Of a stretch of 64,000 nucleotides of DNA, positions 35,374 through 47,825 are shown one piece after another; the first letter of the stretch is position 1; every line of letters starts with the position of its first letter. The notes under the pieces were generated by a model. The model was given only the letters and a program-made list of their open reading frames with translations, was not told where the DNA came from and made no database searches. This stretch comes from Onthophagus taurus. Its lineage: Eukaryota > Arthropoda > Insecta > Coleoptera > Scarabaeidae. Where the stretch lies: positions 9,426,501-9,490,500 of the forward strand of contig NC_091975.1 of assembly GCF_036711975.1 (NCBI RefSeq). Reading direction: 5' to 3'. The position numbers and the translations under genes were made by a program.

Positions 35374-36926
35374 ATGGCACTTTTAGAAACTTTAATAGGA
35401 ATAATCGCAATCATCACATTGATTTATTTCTATTTCCAACAATCATTTAAACATTGGGATAAATTGAACGTAACCTCAGTTAAACCAACATTCCCCTTTG
35501 GCAGTATAGGTTACAAAGATGTTAAAAAAGGTTTATACGCTGGTGTAAGAAAATGTTACCTAGAACTAAAATCGAAAAAGGTTAAATACGGAGGTGCTTA
35601 TCTAGGACCAAACCCGATTTTAATACCGATGGATATCGATCTTATTAAGACGATTTTAACGAAGGATTTCCAATCTTTTGCTAGTCACGGAACGGAAATT
35701 GAAGCGGTCGATCCGATTTTAGCGCATCTCTTCAATTTAAGCGGGCAAGAATGGAAAGATATGCGGGTTAAATTAACCCCAACTTTTACATCGGGAAAAA
35801 TGAAAATGATGTTTAACACTTTGTTGGATTGTGGTCATCAATTGGAGAATTTTTTGGATGAAACTTACAAACAAAATAAACCGTTCGATGTTAAAGAGAT
35901 CATGGCTTGTTTCACAACTGATATTATCGGCTCTTGTGCTTTCGGTGTAGAATGCAATTCGTTTCAAAATCCCGATGCTGAGTTTCGAAAAAATGGGCGA
36001 AAATTATTCACCCCATCGGTCATAACATTCTTTAGAAGATTAGTCGGACAAGTTTTCCCAACAATCAAAAAAACATTAAAAATAAACAGTATTGATCCCT
36101 CGGTAAGAATGTTCTTCATGGACGCAGTTAAAAACTTAGTTAATTACCGCGAGCAAAACAACGTCACAAGAAACGATTTTATGCAAATCTTACTCAACAT
36201 GAAAGCAAAAGCCCAACAAGAAGGAAGCGAAGGGTTCACGATGGAACAACTCACAGCCCAATCCCTAATCTTCTTCATCGCCGGTTTCGAAACTTCCTCA
36301 ACAACGATGAGCTTTTGTATGTACGAATTAGCGTATAACCAAGAGGTTCAAGATCGCGTTAGAGCCGAAATGAACGAAGTCTTAGAACGACACGACAATA
36401 AAATAAGTTACGACGCAATCATGGAAATGAAATATTTAGATCAAGTTTTACAAGAAACCTTGCGAAAATATCCCCCCACTCCGATTTTACCAAGAACTTG
36501 CACTAAAGATTACAAATTCGAGGATGGTGTTGAAATCAAAAAAGGTACAAGCGTGTTTATTAACATTTTTAGCATGCACAGAGATGAAGATTATTTTTCT
36601 GATCCGGAGAAATTCGATCCGGATCGATTTTCCGATGAGAATAAAGACAAGATTAAACCGTTCAGTTATATTCCGTTCGGGGAAGGACCAAGAATTTGTA
36701 TTGGTAAATCTCATCGTTCAAATTAATTAATCAAATAATTAATTGTTAAATATGAATTTTAGGTTTACGATTTGGATTGATGCAAGCTAAAGTCGGATTA
36801 ACTCTTCTTTTGAAGAATTATAAGTTGCATCCGCAAGAAAATATCAAATATCCTATGGATTTTGACCCAAAAGCTCTCGTTTTATCGTTTAAAGGAAAAA
36901 TTTTATTAAAGGCTGAAAAAGTTTAA
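35374..36926 (+). CDS. Cytochrome P450, CYP6-type (CYP3 clan)
   Basis: Exons 35374-36703 and 36763-36926 close in phase (1330+164 nt, 497 residues, the usual P450 length). The N-terminus is a membrane anchor (LIGIIAIITLIYFYF), placing the enzyme on the ER. Motifs: WKDMR in helix C (about 127); oxygen-binding AGFETSS (303-309) in helix I; ETLR of the ExxR motif (361-364); DPDRF (415-419); heme-binding PFGEGPRICIG with the ligand Cys at 442. The phase-1 intron right after CIG is typical of CYP6 genes. Such enzymes hydroxylate plant toxins, insecticides or hormones using NADPH-P450 reductase; the substrate cannot be inferred. AATAAA at 36993-36998 is a likely poly-A signal. Its closest visible relative is the gene at 43078. 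Confidence 0.93.
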
Positions 36927-36999
36927 TTTGAAATCGTACTAAATTAGTAGAGATTATATAGAAAAAGATTCATATTGGCGATGCTTTGTCGTAATAAAA

Positions 37000-39900
37000 A
37001 CTTTGTTAGGAAGTTAATACACTGCGAGTTAATTATTTCGTTGTTTTACAACTTATAATATATTATAAAAAAACTATTAAAACAAAACTTGTAGCAAATT
37101 TTTATTTTGCATATAAAATATCATGAATATCGTTGTTTTTTTGCAAGTGGTTAAGGTTAACAATGGGGAATTGGAGCATATTACAAAAAAACTCTTGTAA
37201 CAAAAATTGTAGCAAATTCTAGTACTAACAATATTGCTCTCTCTCTCTCAAATACATAGACAGCAGGAAAAATATGAAAATATGATGGATTCTGTTGTTC
37301 TACATATTGTTAGTGGTAGCACTCGGGAAATAGAACATATTACAACAAAACTTTTAGAACAAAAGTTGTAACAAATGCTATTGTTAATAATATTGTTCGA
37401 TTGCACCTTTGCTCTCACAATCAGATGCATAAATATAGAGTAAAATAAGAATATATGAAAATTTGATGAATTTAGTTGTTTTACAAGTGTTACAAAAAAC
37501 ATTTAATACAAAAATTGTAGTAAATTTTATTGTTAACAATATTGCCCTCTTGCACTTCAGCTCTCAGGTGCATAGATATCGATAAAAATGCGAAAACAGG
37601 AAAATGTGATGAATTTCGTTGTTTTGCAACCAGTTAATGGTAATACTCGGTATTCAGTGAATGTTATAAAAAAGCTTTTAGAACAAAAGTTGTTGCAAAT
37701 TTTATTGTTAACAATATTGCTCTCTTGTATTTTTGCTCTCAGATTCATAGACTCGATAAAAATATAAAAATTTGATAAATTTAGTTGTTTTGCAACTACT
37801 TAATGATAACACTCGGGAATCAGTGAATGTTATACAAAAGCTTTTAGAACAAAAGTTGTTGCAAATTTAGTTCTTAACAATATTGCTCTCTTTGCCTTTT
37901 GCTCTCATATGCATAGATATTGAGAAAATTACGAAAACACGAGAATTTGATGAATTTCGTTGTTTTGCAAATAGTTAATGATAACACTCGGGAATCAGTA
38001 AATGTTATACAAAAGCTTTCAGAACAAAAGTTGTTGCAAATTTAGTTCTTAACAATATTGCTCTCTTTGCCTTTTGCTCTCATAAGCATAGATATTGAGA
38101 AAATTACGAAAACACGAGAATTTGATGAATTTCGTTGTTTTGCAAATAGTTAATGATAACACTCGGGAATCAGTGAATGTTATAAAAAAGCTTTTAGAAT
38201 AAAAGTTGTTGCAAATTTTATTGTTAACAATATTGCTCTCTTGTATTTTTGCTCTCAGATTCATAGACTCGATAAAAATATGAAAATTTGATGAATTTTG
38301 TTGTTTTGCAACTAGTTAATGATAACACTCAGGAATCAGTGAATGTTATAAAAAAGCTTTTAGAACAAAAGTTGTTGCAAATTTAGTTCTTAACAATATT
38401 GCTCTCTTTGCCGTTTGCTCTCAGATGCATAGATATCGAGAAAATTACGAAAACACGGGAATTTGATGAATTTCGTTGTTTTGCAAATAGTTAATGATAA
38501 CACTCGGGAATCAGTGAATGTTATAAAAAAGCTTTTAGAACAAAAGTTGTAGCAAATTTTATTGTTAACAATATTGCTCTCTTGTATGTTTGCTCTCAGA
38601 TTCATAGACTCGATAAAAAAATGAAAATTTGATGAATTTTGTTATTTTGCAACTAATTAATGATAACACTCGGGAATCAGTGAATGTTATAAAAAAGCTT
38701 TTAGAACAAAAGTTGTAGCAAATTTTATTGTTAATAATATTGCTCTCTTGCAGTTTTGCTCTCAGATGCATACATATCGAGAAAATTACGCAAACACGAG
38801 AATTTGATGAATTTCCTTGTTTTGCAAATAGTTAATGATAACACTCGGGAATAAGTAAATGTTATAAAAAAGCTTTTAGAACAAAAGTTGTTGCAAATTT
38901 TATTGTTAATAATATTGCTCTCTTGCAGTTTTGCTCTCAGATGCATAGACTCGATAAAAATATGAAAATTTGATGAATTTTGTTGTTTTGCAACTAGGTA
39001 ATGATAACACTCGAGAATCAGTGAATGTTATAAAAAAGCTTTTAGAACAAAAGTTGTTGCAAATTTTATTCATAACAATATTGCTCTCTTGCACTTTTGC
39101 TCTAAGATGCACAGATACCGAGAAAATTACGAAAACACGAAAATTTGATGAATTTCCTTGTTTTGCAACTAGTTAATGATAACACTCGGGAATCAGTGAA
39201 TGTTATAAAAAAGCTTTTAGAACAAAAGGTGTTGCAAATTTAGTTCTTAACAATATTGCTCTCTTGCACTTTTGCTCTCAGATGCATAGATATTGAGAAA
39301 ATTACGAAAACACGAGAATGTGATGAATTTCGTTGTTTTGCAAATAGTTAATGATAACACTCAGGAATCAGTAAATGTTATAAAAAAGCTTTTAGAACAA
39401 AAGTTATTGCAAATTTAGTTCTTAACAATATTGCTCTCTTGCACTTTTGCTCTCAGATGCATAGATATTGAGAAAATTACGAAAACACGAGAATTTGATG
39501 AATTTCGTTGTTTTGCAAATAGTTAATGATAACACTCGGAAATCAGTGAATGTTATACAAAAGCTTTTAGAACAAAAGTTGTTGCAAATTTAGTTCTTAA
39601 CAATATTGCTCTCTTGCACTTTTGCTCTCAGATGCATAGATATTGTGAAAATTACGAAAACACGAGAATTTGAAGAATTTCGTTGTTTTGCAAATAGTTA
39701 ATGATAACACTCGGGAATCAGTGAATGTTATAAAAAAGCTTTTAGAATAAAAGTTGTTGCAAATTTTATTGTTAACAATATTGCTCTCTTGTATTTTTGC
39801 TCTCAGATTCATAGACTCGATAAAAATATGAAAATTTGATGAATTTTGTTGTTTTGCAACTAGTTAATGATAACACTCAGGAATCAGTGAATGTTATAAA

Positions 39901-42280
39901 AAAGCTTTTAGAACAAAAGTTGTAGCAAATTTTATTGTTAATAATATTGCTCTCTTGCAGTTTTGCTCTCAGATGCATACATATCGAGAAAATTACGCAA
40001 ACACGAGAATTTGATGAATTTCCTTGTTTTGCAAATAGTTAATGATAACACTCGGGAATAAGTAAATGTTATAAAAAAGCTTTTAGAACAAAAGTTGTTG
40101 CAAATTTTAGTGTTAATAATATTGCTCTCTTGCAGTTTTGCTCTCAGATGCATAGACTCGATAAAAATATGAAAATTTGATGAATTTTGTTGTTTTGCAA
40201 CTAGGTAATGATAACACTCGAGAATCAGTGAATGTTATAAAAAAGCTTTTAGAACAAAAGTTGTTGCAAATTTTATTCACAACAATATTGCTCTCTTGCA
40301 CTTTTGCTCTAAGATGCACAGATACCGAGAAAATTACGAAAACACGAAAATTTGATGAATTTCCTTGTTTTGCAACTAGTTAATGATAACACTCGGGAAT
40401 CAGTGAATGTTATAAAAAAGCTTTTAGAACAAAAGGTGTTGCAAATTTAGTTCTTAACAATATTGCTCTCTTGCACTTTTGCTCTCAGATGCATAGATAT
40501 TGAGAAAATTACGAAAACACGAGAATGTGATGAATTTCGTTGTTTTGCAAATAGTTAATGATAACACTCAGGAATCAGTAAATGTTATAAAAAAGCTTTT
40601 AGAACAAAAGTTATTGCAAATTTAGTTCTTAACAATATTGCTCTCTTGCACTTTTGCTCTCAGATGCATAGATATTGAGAAAATTACGAAAACACGAGAA
40701 TTTGATGAATTTCGTTGTTTTGCAAATAGTTAATGATAACACTCGGAAATCAGTGAATGTTATACAAAAGCTTTTAGAACAAAAGTTGTTGCAAATTTAG
40801 TTCTTAACAATATTGCTCTCTTGCACTTTTGCTCTCAGATGCATAGATATTGTGAAAATTACGAAAACACGAGAATTTGAAGAATTTCGTTGTTTTGCAA
40901 ATAGTTAATGATAACACTCGGGAATCAGTGAATGTTATAAAAAAGCTTTTAGAATAAAAGTTGTTGCAAATTTTATTGTTAACAATATTGCTCTCTTGTA
41001 TTTTTGCTCTCAGATTCATAGACTCGATAAAAATATGAAAATTTGATGAATTTTGTTGTTTTGCAACTAGTTAATGATAACACTCAGGAATCAGTGAATG
41101 TTATAAAAAAGCTTTTAGAACAAAAGTTGTAGCAAATTTTATTGTTAATAATATTGCTCTCTTGCAGTTTTGCTCTCAGATGCATACATATCGAGAAAAT
41201 TACGCAAACACGAGAATTTGATGAATTTCCTTGTTTTGCAAATAGTTAATGATAACACTCGGGAATAAGTAAATGTTATAAAAAAGGTTTTAGAACAAAA
41301 GTTGTTGCAAATTTTAGTGTTAATAATATTGCTCTCTTGCAGTTTTGCTCTCAGATGCATAGACTCGATAAAAATATGAAAATTTGATGAATTTTGTTGT
41401 TTTGCAACTAGTTAATGATAACACTCGGGAATCAGTGAATGTTATACAAAAGCTTTTAGAACAAAAGTTGTTGCAAATTTAGTTCTTAACAATATTGCTT
41501 TCTTTGCCGTTTGCTCTCAGATGCATAGATATCGAGAAAATTACGAAAACACGAGAATTTAATGAATTTCGTTGTTTTGCAAATAGTTAATGATAACACT
41601 CGGGAATCAGTGAATGTTATAAAAAAGCTTTTAGAACAAAAGTTGTTCCAAATTTAGTTCTTAACAATATTGCTCTCTTTGCCTTTTGCTCTCAGATGCA
41701 TAGATACCGAGAAAATTACGAAAACACGAAAATTTGATGAATTTCGTTGTTTTGCAAATAGTTAATGATAACACTCGGGAATCAGTGAATGTTATAAAAA
41801 AGCTTTTAGAACAAAAGTTGTAGCAAATTTTATTGTTAACAATATTGCTCTCTTGTATGTTTGCTCTCAGATTCATAGACTCGATAAAAAAATGAAAATT
41901 TGATGAATTTTGTTGTTTTGCAACTAATTAATGATAACACTCGGGAATCAGTGAATGTTATAAAAAAGCTTTTAGAACAAAAGTTGTTGCAAATTTTATT
42001 GTTAACAATATTGCTCTCTTGCACTTTTGCTCTTAGATTCATAGATATCGAGAGAAATATGAAAATTTGATGAATTTCATTTATTTACATGTTGTTAATA
42101 GTAACACTCGTTAATCAGAGTATGTTATAGAAGCACATTTAGAACAAAAGTTGTAGCAAATTTTATTCTTAACAATATTGCTCTCTTGCACTTTTGCTCT
42201 CAGATTCATAGATATCGATAAAAATATGTATTTGATGAATTTCGTTGATTTAAAAATTATCAATAAACAACAAAATTTTT
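37000..42280 (-). repeat. Diverged 175-bp satellite array between the P450 genes (~30 copies)
   Basis: The same family and orientation as 23.7-29.2 kb but a separate subfamily: gataacactcgggaatcagt, ttagaacaaaagttgttgca, aacaatattgctctcttg and ttgctctcagatgcatagat recur every 166-175 bp. The left end (37000-37560) is the most diverged. Repeated 60-71-residue minus-strand frames are repeat artefacts. Confidence 0.93.
38690..41390. repeat. 1207-bp direct duplication within the satellite array
   Basis: Sequence is nearly identical at a lag of 1207 bp (38970 with 40177, 39597 with 40804, 39938 with 41145). The block spans about seven monomers and is present a little over twice. Differences are single bases, such as attcataacaat versus attcacaacaat. 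Confidence 0.88.
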
Positions 42281-43077
42281 AAAACAACGGCTCGTTTTAT
42301 CTACGAAAGTAACTATTTTTCATATGATTAGCATAATTTAATGTAATAACAAATTGAAAATATTCCGCTTTCTTGCTTAATAAATATTTTCTATATTCAT
42401 TACTTATCTTGAATCCCAACTCATCCTGACAAATCACTTTCTCTCGTTTTGAAGCAATAACACCCAATAATATCTTGTCATTGTATATAAAAAGCAATCT
42501 GGTTGCTCTCTTTTTGTAAATAAGCGTTGTACAGGGAATTTTAATTGTATTGAATCGTAATTAATATTTTTCGGTGTTACTGATCTTTATTTATAGTTGA
42601 TAACCAGCAAGAAAAGCAGAAACCAGCAGAAAAGAGGTTGTTCCTATAATTTATAACATTTTTTTTTTCGATTCATTGATATTAGAGTGGTTAATTTTAC
42701 GTAACATTTCAATTACACCTATAATTTAATAAATAATTCGTGTTTAACATGATATTTCAGTTATCTTAAGGTTTAATGCAAAATATTTACATTAATAAAA
42801 TTATTTTAATAATAGCAACAATCCATCGCGATTTATTTGTTTATATATCGTTTAGAGCGATATAATATTCAAAACTTAAAGTCATCTAATTAAGAAATCG
42901 CGTGTTAATCCAACTACCAACGTAGTTATTATGCTATAATATTAAGAGTCATGCAAGTCATGTAGAAATTAGACGTTACGTTTTTTATCATTAATTTTCG
43001 GGTGGGATTTTAAATAAATACCGAGGCAAAATCAAATTTAATCATTCTAGATTTCGAGTTAAATCAAAAAAGTTAAA
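42281..43077. other. Intergenic DNA upstream of the second P450
   Basis: Apparently single-copy AT-rich sequence. A purine-rich stretch at about 42609-42640 (agcaagaaaagcagaaaccagcag) could be a leader exon or splicing enhancer, but nothing proves it. The 66-residue minus-strand frame at 42297-42497 matches no family I know. No clear TATA box precedes the ATG at 43078. Confidence 0.35.
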
Positions 43078-44619
43078 ATGGAAGTCTTTATATTTGCGTT
43101 ATTAACATTAACCTCTTTGGTTTATTATTATTACAAAAAATCGTTTCAATATTGGGAGAAAAAAGGAGTTGCCCAAATCAAACCAAGTTTTCCATTCGGA
43201 AACATCGAGAACCCAATGACAAGTAAAGGAGGAACCGTAATGAATTTGGCAGACTTGCACAAACAATTTAAAGCTAAAGGAGAAAAAATCGGTGGGATTT
43301 ACGCCGGGGCCACCCCAATGCTTCTCATCGTCGACCCAGAATGGGTAAAAAACATCGTAAGTAAAGATTTTAATTACTTTAATAGCCACGCTGCTGTTTT
43401 CGACGAAAAAGATGAGCCGTTAGAAGCGCATCTTTTCAATTTAGAAGGCGCGAGGTGGAAAGATATGAGAGTTAAAATGACCCCAACTTTTACCTCGGGA
43501 AAAATGAAAATGATGTTCGACATTTTATTAGTATGCGGAAATCAACTCGAAGAATTCATCGATTCCACCAAAAAAGATTTAGATATAAAAGAAATTTTAG
43601 CCTGCTTCACCACCGACGTAATCGGATCTTGCGCTTTCGGACTTGAATGTAACAGCTTTAAAAACCCCAACGCTGAATTTAGAAGTCATGGAAGAAAATT
43701 ATTCGAATCTAGCCTCAAATTTCGATTAAGAAACGTCCTCACGATGATCTCTCCAACACTTGTAAAAAGTTTAAAACTTCATTTCACCGATAAATGTTCG
43801 TCGAAATTTTTCCGGGGTGTTGTAAAAGATACTTTTGAATATAGGAAATCTAAAAATGTTACGCGAAACGATTTTATGCAACTTTTAATCAACATGGAAC
43901 AAACTGCCAAAGAAAATAACAAGTCTACATACTCCATAGATGAAATGGCCGCCCAAGCTTTCGTTTTCTTTTTGGCTGGATTTGAGACGTCTTCGACCAC
44001 GATGACTTTTTGTTTATACGAGTTAGCCCATCATCAAGATATTCAAGATAAGCTTCGAAAAGAAATTAATGAAACCATTAAAAAGCACGGTGGAAAATTA
44101 ACTTACGATGCGATTATGGATATGAAATACATGGAGCAAGTGATTAATGAAACTTTAAGAATGTATCCACCAGTTCATACTCTCCCAAGACTTTGCACTC
44201 AAACTTACACACTTCCGAATGGATCGACCATCGAAAAAGGTACAAATGTGTTTATAAGTTTAATAGGTTTGCAAAGAGATGAGGAATATTTCCCCGAACC
44301 GAATAAATTCAACCCGGATCGGTTTTCTGATGAAAATAGACGAAATATCACTCCGTATACTTTCCTTCCATTCGGGGAAGGACCAAGAATTTGTATTGGT
44401 AAGTCTTAATATTAACTGAAATTTAATTTATAAATATTAACTAAAACATTTTTAGGTCTACGTTTTGGAATGATGCAAACTAAAGTTGGATTAAGTTTAA
44501 TTTTGAAAAATTACAAAGTATCTCCTCATGAATCTCTTAGTTATCCCATGGAGTTTGATAATCAATCTGTTATTTTATCGTCAAAAGGAAAAATTATGCT
44601 CAAACATGAAAGAGTGTAA
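43078..44619 (+). CDS. Cytochrome P450, CYP6-type, paralog of the upstream gene
   Basis: Exons 43078-44398 and 44456-44619 close in phase (1321+164 nt, 494 residues). An N-terminal anchor (MEVFIFALLTLTSLVYYYY) is followed by WKDMR, AGFETSS (300-306), ETLR of the ExxR motif, NPDRF, and heme-binding PFGEGPRICIG with Cys 439. The intron sits at the same codon and phase as in the gene at 35374, and the second exons have the same length. Long identical stretches such as TPTFTSGKMKMMF and CFTTD-IGSCAFG-ECNSF show a fairly close tandem duplicate. Divergence is greatest in the substrate-recognition regions (about residues 45-115 and 205-260), which suggests different substrates. AATAAA at 44690-44695 is a likely poly-A signal. 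Confidence 0.93.
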
Positions 44620-44940
44620 TTAAATGTTATCCAGTATATTATTGGGTTAATTAATACATTATATTGTTATTGTTACATTATAATTGGTTAATAAATGAAA
44701 AAATCTTCTAAATAATTGTTTAAAACACTAAACTTTGGTAACCTACCCAGAGAATTCAAGCAAACTCGCGTAAGAGTGACAGATTCATCCTATTATTATC
44801 AGTAACATAGAAATTACTTGAAAGGTTCATCTACAACAGAATCTGGTAGAGAGTGCTGACAGATTTTTGCTGCATTGTTGGCTGTCTACGACAGTGTATT
44901 GATTTGCTAAATAATATGTAGTATTATATCAAAGATATGT
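44620..44940. other. 3' flank of the second P450
   Basis: Contains the likely poly-A signal (44690-44695) and then unique DNA leading into a stack of transposon relics. No gene is seen. Confidence 0.5.
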
Positions 44941-45107
44941 CAGAAACAACATCTAAAAAGTACGGCTACGCCGATGACTGGGTTCTTGCAAAAAGATATA
45001 GAGAACATAGATCTTCAAAGATATCTTGAACCAAACTAGACAACCAAACAAAATCCTCTAAGTCGAATAATTTTCGTAAGCTCAAACGTTTGACTAGGTT
45101 CCATATG

Positions 45108-47825
45108 CAATGTGCCTTGGTGGAATAAGGACCTTGAAAACCAGCGAGTCATGGTTAGAAGACTATATAATAAAGTCAGGAATTCCAAATTCGAGCAAAC
45201 ATGGGATGTCTATAGAAAAGCCCTAACGGAATATAACTTGGCTATCCGCAAAGCCAAAAGAAAAACCTGGCGCAGCTTCTGTGAAGGCATAGACAATACG
45301 CCTACAGTTGCTCGTCTGCATACGATCTTGGCAAAAGATCACAACACTGATCTAGGCCACCTATGCAAACAAGATGGTAAATATACAGAGGATGCTAAGG
45401 AATCGTTGGAGCTGCTACTGAGTACACACTTTCCTTCCTCAAAAGTCTGCCCCCATGCAGATGCCGACCCTGAAGTAATGGACTTAACCCGTCCATCAGG
45501 TAGGGTTCGCAGCACAGCTGGGAATATTTTCACACCCAACAGAGTAAGGTGGGCTATCTCGAATTTCAAGCCCCTAAAATCACCTGGAGGAGATGGAATT
45601 CTGTCTATCTTTCTGCAAAAAGGCTTAGAAGACCTTCTCCCAATAACAATATCCCTATATATAGCTAGCTACAGCTTTAGCTATATACCCACTCTATGGA
45701 GGAAAGTAAAGGTGGTCTTCATACTTAAAGGTGGTAGGCGTTCAAACGCGGACCCCAAGGCGTACAGACCAATTAGCCTAACTTCATTTCCCCTCAAAGG
45801 GATGGAAAAGGTAATCGATCAATACCTAAGGAATGGAGTGCTTGTCACAAATCCACTCCACCCTAGCCAACATACTTACCAGAAAGCAAAATCAACAATT
45901 ACCGCTCTCCATGCTTTGACTAGCACCTTAGAGGAGGCAATTGCAACCAAAGAAATAGCCCTTTGTGCTTTCATAGATATAGAGGGTGCGTTTGATAACA
46001 CCTCATATGAATCCATAGAGAAGGCTTTAAACGTAAAAGACATACATAAAGGCGCTAAGAGGATGTCCCCAAGGGGGAGTGCTATCACCTCTATTATGGT
46101 GCCTGGTAGTTGATGACTTGATGAACACCCTAACTAAAAACGGATTTAAGATACAAGGGTATGCTGATGACCTGGTAATCACAATCCGAGGTAAATATGA
46201 TTCAATCATAACTCAGCTAATGCAGAAAGCCCTACTACTCACCAATACTTGGTGCAGAAGCAATGGGCTCAGCATCAATCCCAATAAAATCGAAATAGTC
46301 CCTTTCACTCGGAGAAGGAAGCTACAAATAAAAGCACCCTCCATTGAAAGCAGAACTATTAACCTCAAAACAGAAACTAAATACCTAGGGGTAATACTTG
46401 ACAGTAAACTAAACTGGAACTCACACTTAGATAAGGTGAGGAAAAAGGCCATCATGGCAAATCAGATCTGCCGCAGGCTCCTAGGAAGGAACTGGGGTCT
46501 CAAACCACGAATGGCTCATTGGGCCTACGTAGCAATAATCAGACCCATGGTCGCCTACGCCTCATTGGTTTGGTGGCCAAAAACAAAACATAAGACAGCT
46601 CAACAACAGCTGGCACAAATCCAGCGGTTAGCATGTCTTAACATAACGGGTGCAATGAGATCCTGTCCGACGGCTGCTTTGGAAGCCCTACTCGGTCTCA
46701 CACCGCTCCACATATATATACAAAAGGAGGCAGCCTTAAGTGCCTTATCACTGAAAACAGTTTCTTCACTCAAGTTGATGCAGGGTGACCTCAGAGGACA
46801 CCTCGAGATCCTCAAGGACCCATGTCTAAAATTAAAACGGACCTCATACCGACGGAATACAATTTCAACCAACCGTATAAGGTCATATTTAGTAGCAGGA
46901 ATGATTGGGCCTCAACTAAAAAGAGGAGCCCTAGCCTGGTACACCGATGCTTCAAAGACAGTGAGATCTGGAGTAGGCATGGGCATCAGTGGACCAAATA
47001 GCCACATCAAATTGCCCCTCAGCTCGGACTTAACAATTTTCCAAGCAGAAGTTCTTGCTATAAACTTCTGCACCGCTTTGAACCTACAGAAGGGACAAAA
47101 AGGTGCATCCATAAACATTTTCACAGAAAGTCAGGCCTACACGTGTGGCTCCGCACTGATCAAAGAGTGTACCAACAACCTGAGAGAACTCGCTAGGGGC
47201 AATGTTACCTTAGGGTGGGTTCCAGGTCACAGCAACATTGAGGGCAATGAGAAGGCCGACAAGCTGGCCAAAGAGGTAGAAAACACGCCCTTCATTGGAC
47301 CCCAACCTGGATGTGGACTACAAAAAAGCCACCTAAAACAAACAATCAACAACTGGGAAGCTTCAAAGATAGCCTTACGCTGGAAAGAACTTCCAGGTCA
47401 CAGACAAGCGAAGAGTATGATAACTCCGTCGCAAAACAAAACCAAAGAGGTTTTATGCCTCAGCAAAGGGGATCTAAGAACGCTCTCAGGCTACCTAACC
47501 GGCCATGTGCCCCTAAAATACCACCTCTTCCACATTGGACAAGCTGAGGATCAAACTTGTCGACTATGCAACGACGAGTCAGAAACTGCTGAACATATAC
47601 TGTGCAATTGCGTCGCCAGAGGCCGTGTAAGGCACAACGTCTTCGGTAAAACTCCCCTGTTACCTACCGACATAAAGGTTCAAGACCTCAGGACAATACT
47701 AAGGTTCATTAAGGACCTACATTTGCCCTAAACCTTTGGAGGGCTAAAGTTACAATAGATCTTATAGGTCGCGGTAACGAGAGGGGCCGCCCTCCTCAGC
47801 CCGGCAGCAATAATAATAATAATAA
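45108..47825 (+). mobile_element. 5'-truncated LINE with RNase H and a (TAA)n tail
   Basis: Flanked by the 12-bp direct repeat aggttccatatg (45096-45107 and 47826-47837). The element starts just after the endonuclease, at PWWNKDLE, and ends in a run of aataataataat. RNase H plus a TAA tail is characteristic of I-type elements and their relatives. GC content is higher than in the surroundings. The sequence resembles an intact LINE much more closely than its neighbours do, so the insertion is fairly young. Confidence 0.92.
45112..47731 (+). pseudogene. LINE ORF2 with reverse transcriptase and RNase H, frameshifted
   Basis: First frame 45112-46113: PWWNKDLE, KSPGGDGI, YRPISLTSFPLKGMEK, and FIDIEGAFDNTS (RT). 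A frame change near 46060 leads to CPQGGVLSPLLW, GYADDLVI, and TKYLGVILDSKLNW in the second frame, which runs to 47731. The spacing between FDNTS and CPQGG is roughly 45 residues shorter than usual, so a deletion probably accompanies the shift. RNase H follows: WYTDASKT, FQAEVLAI, FTESQAYT and GWVPGHSNIEGNEKAD. The third acidic site is Glu (TESQA) where Asp is usual. The C-terminus has CRLCNDESETAEHILCNC. The 550-codon second frame is open, but the product would lack the RT N-terminal half. Confidence 0.9.

Noticed and set aside
37248-42042. Repeated 60-71-residue minus-strand frames (MNLRAKIQES...)
   Set aside because: Same reason: by-products of the satellite between the P450 genes.
42297-42497. 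66-residue minus-strand frame upstream of the second P450
   Set aside because: No recognisable domain, no splice-supported extension, AT-rich composition typical of chance frames here.
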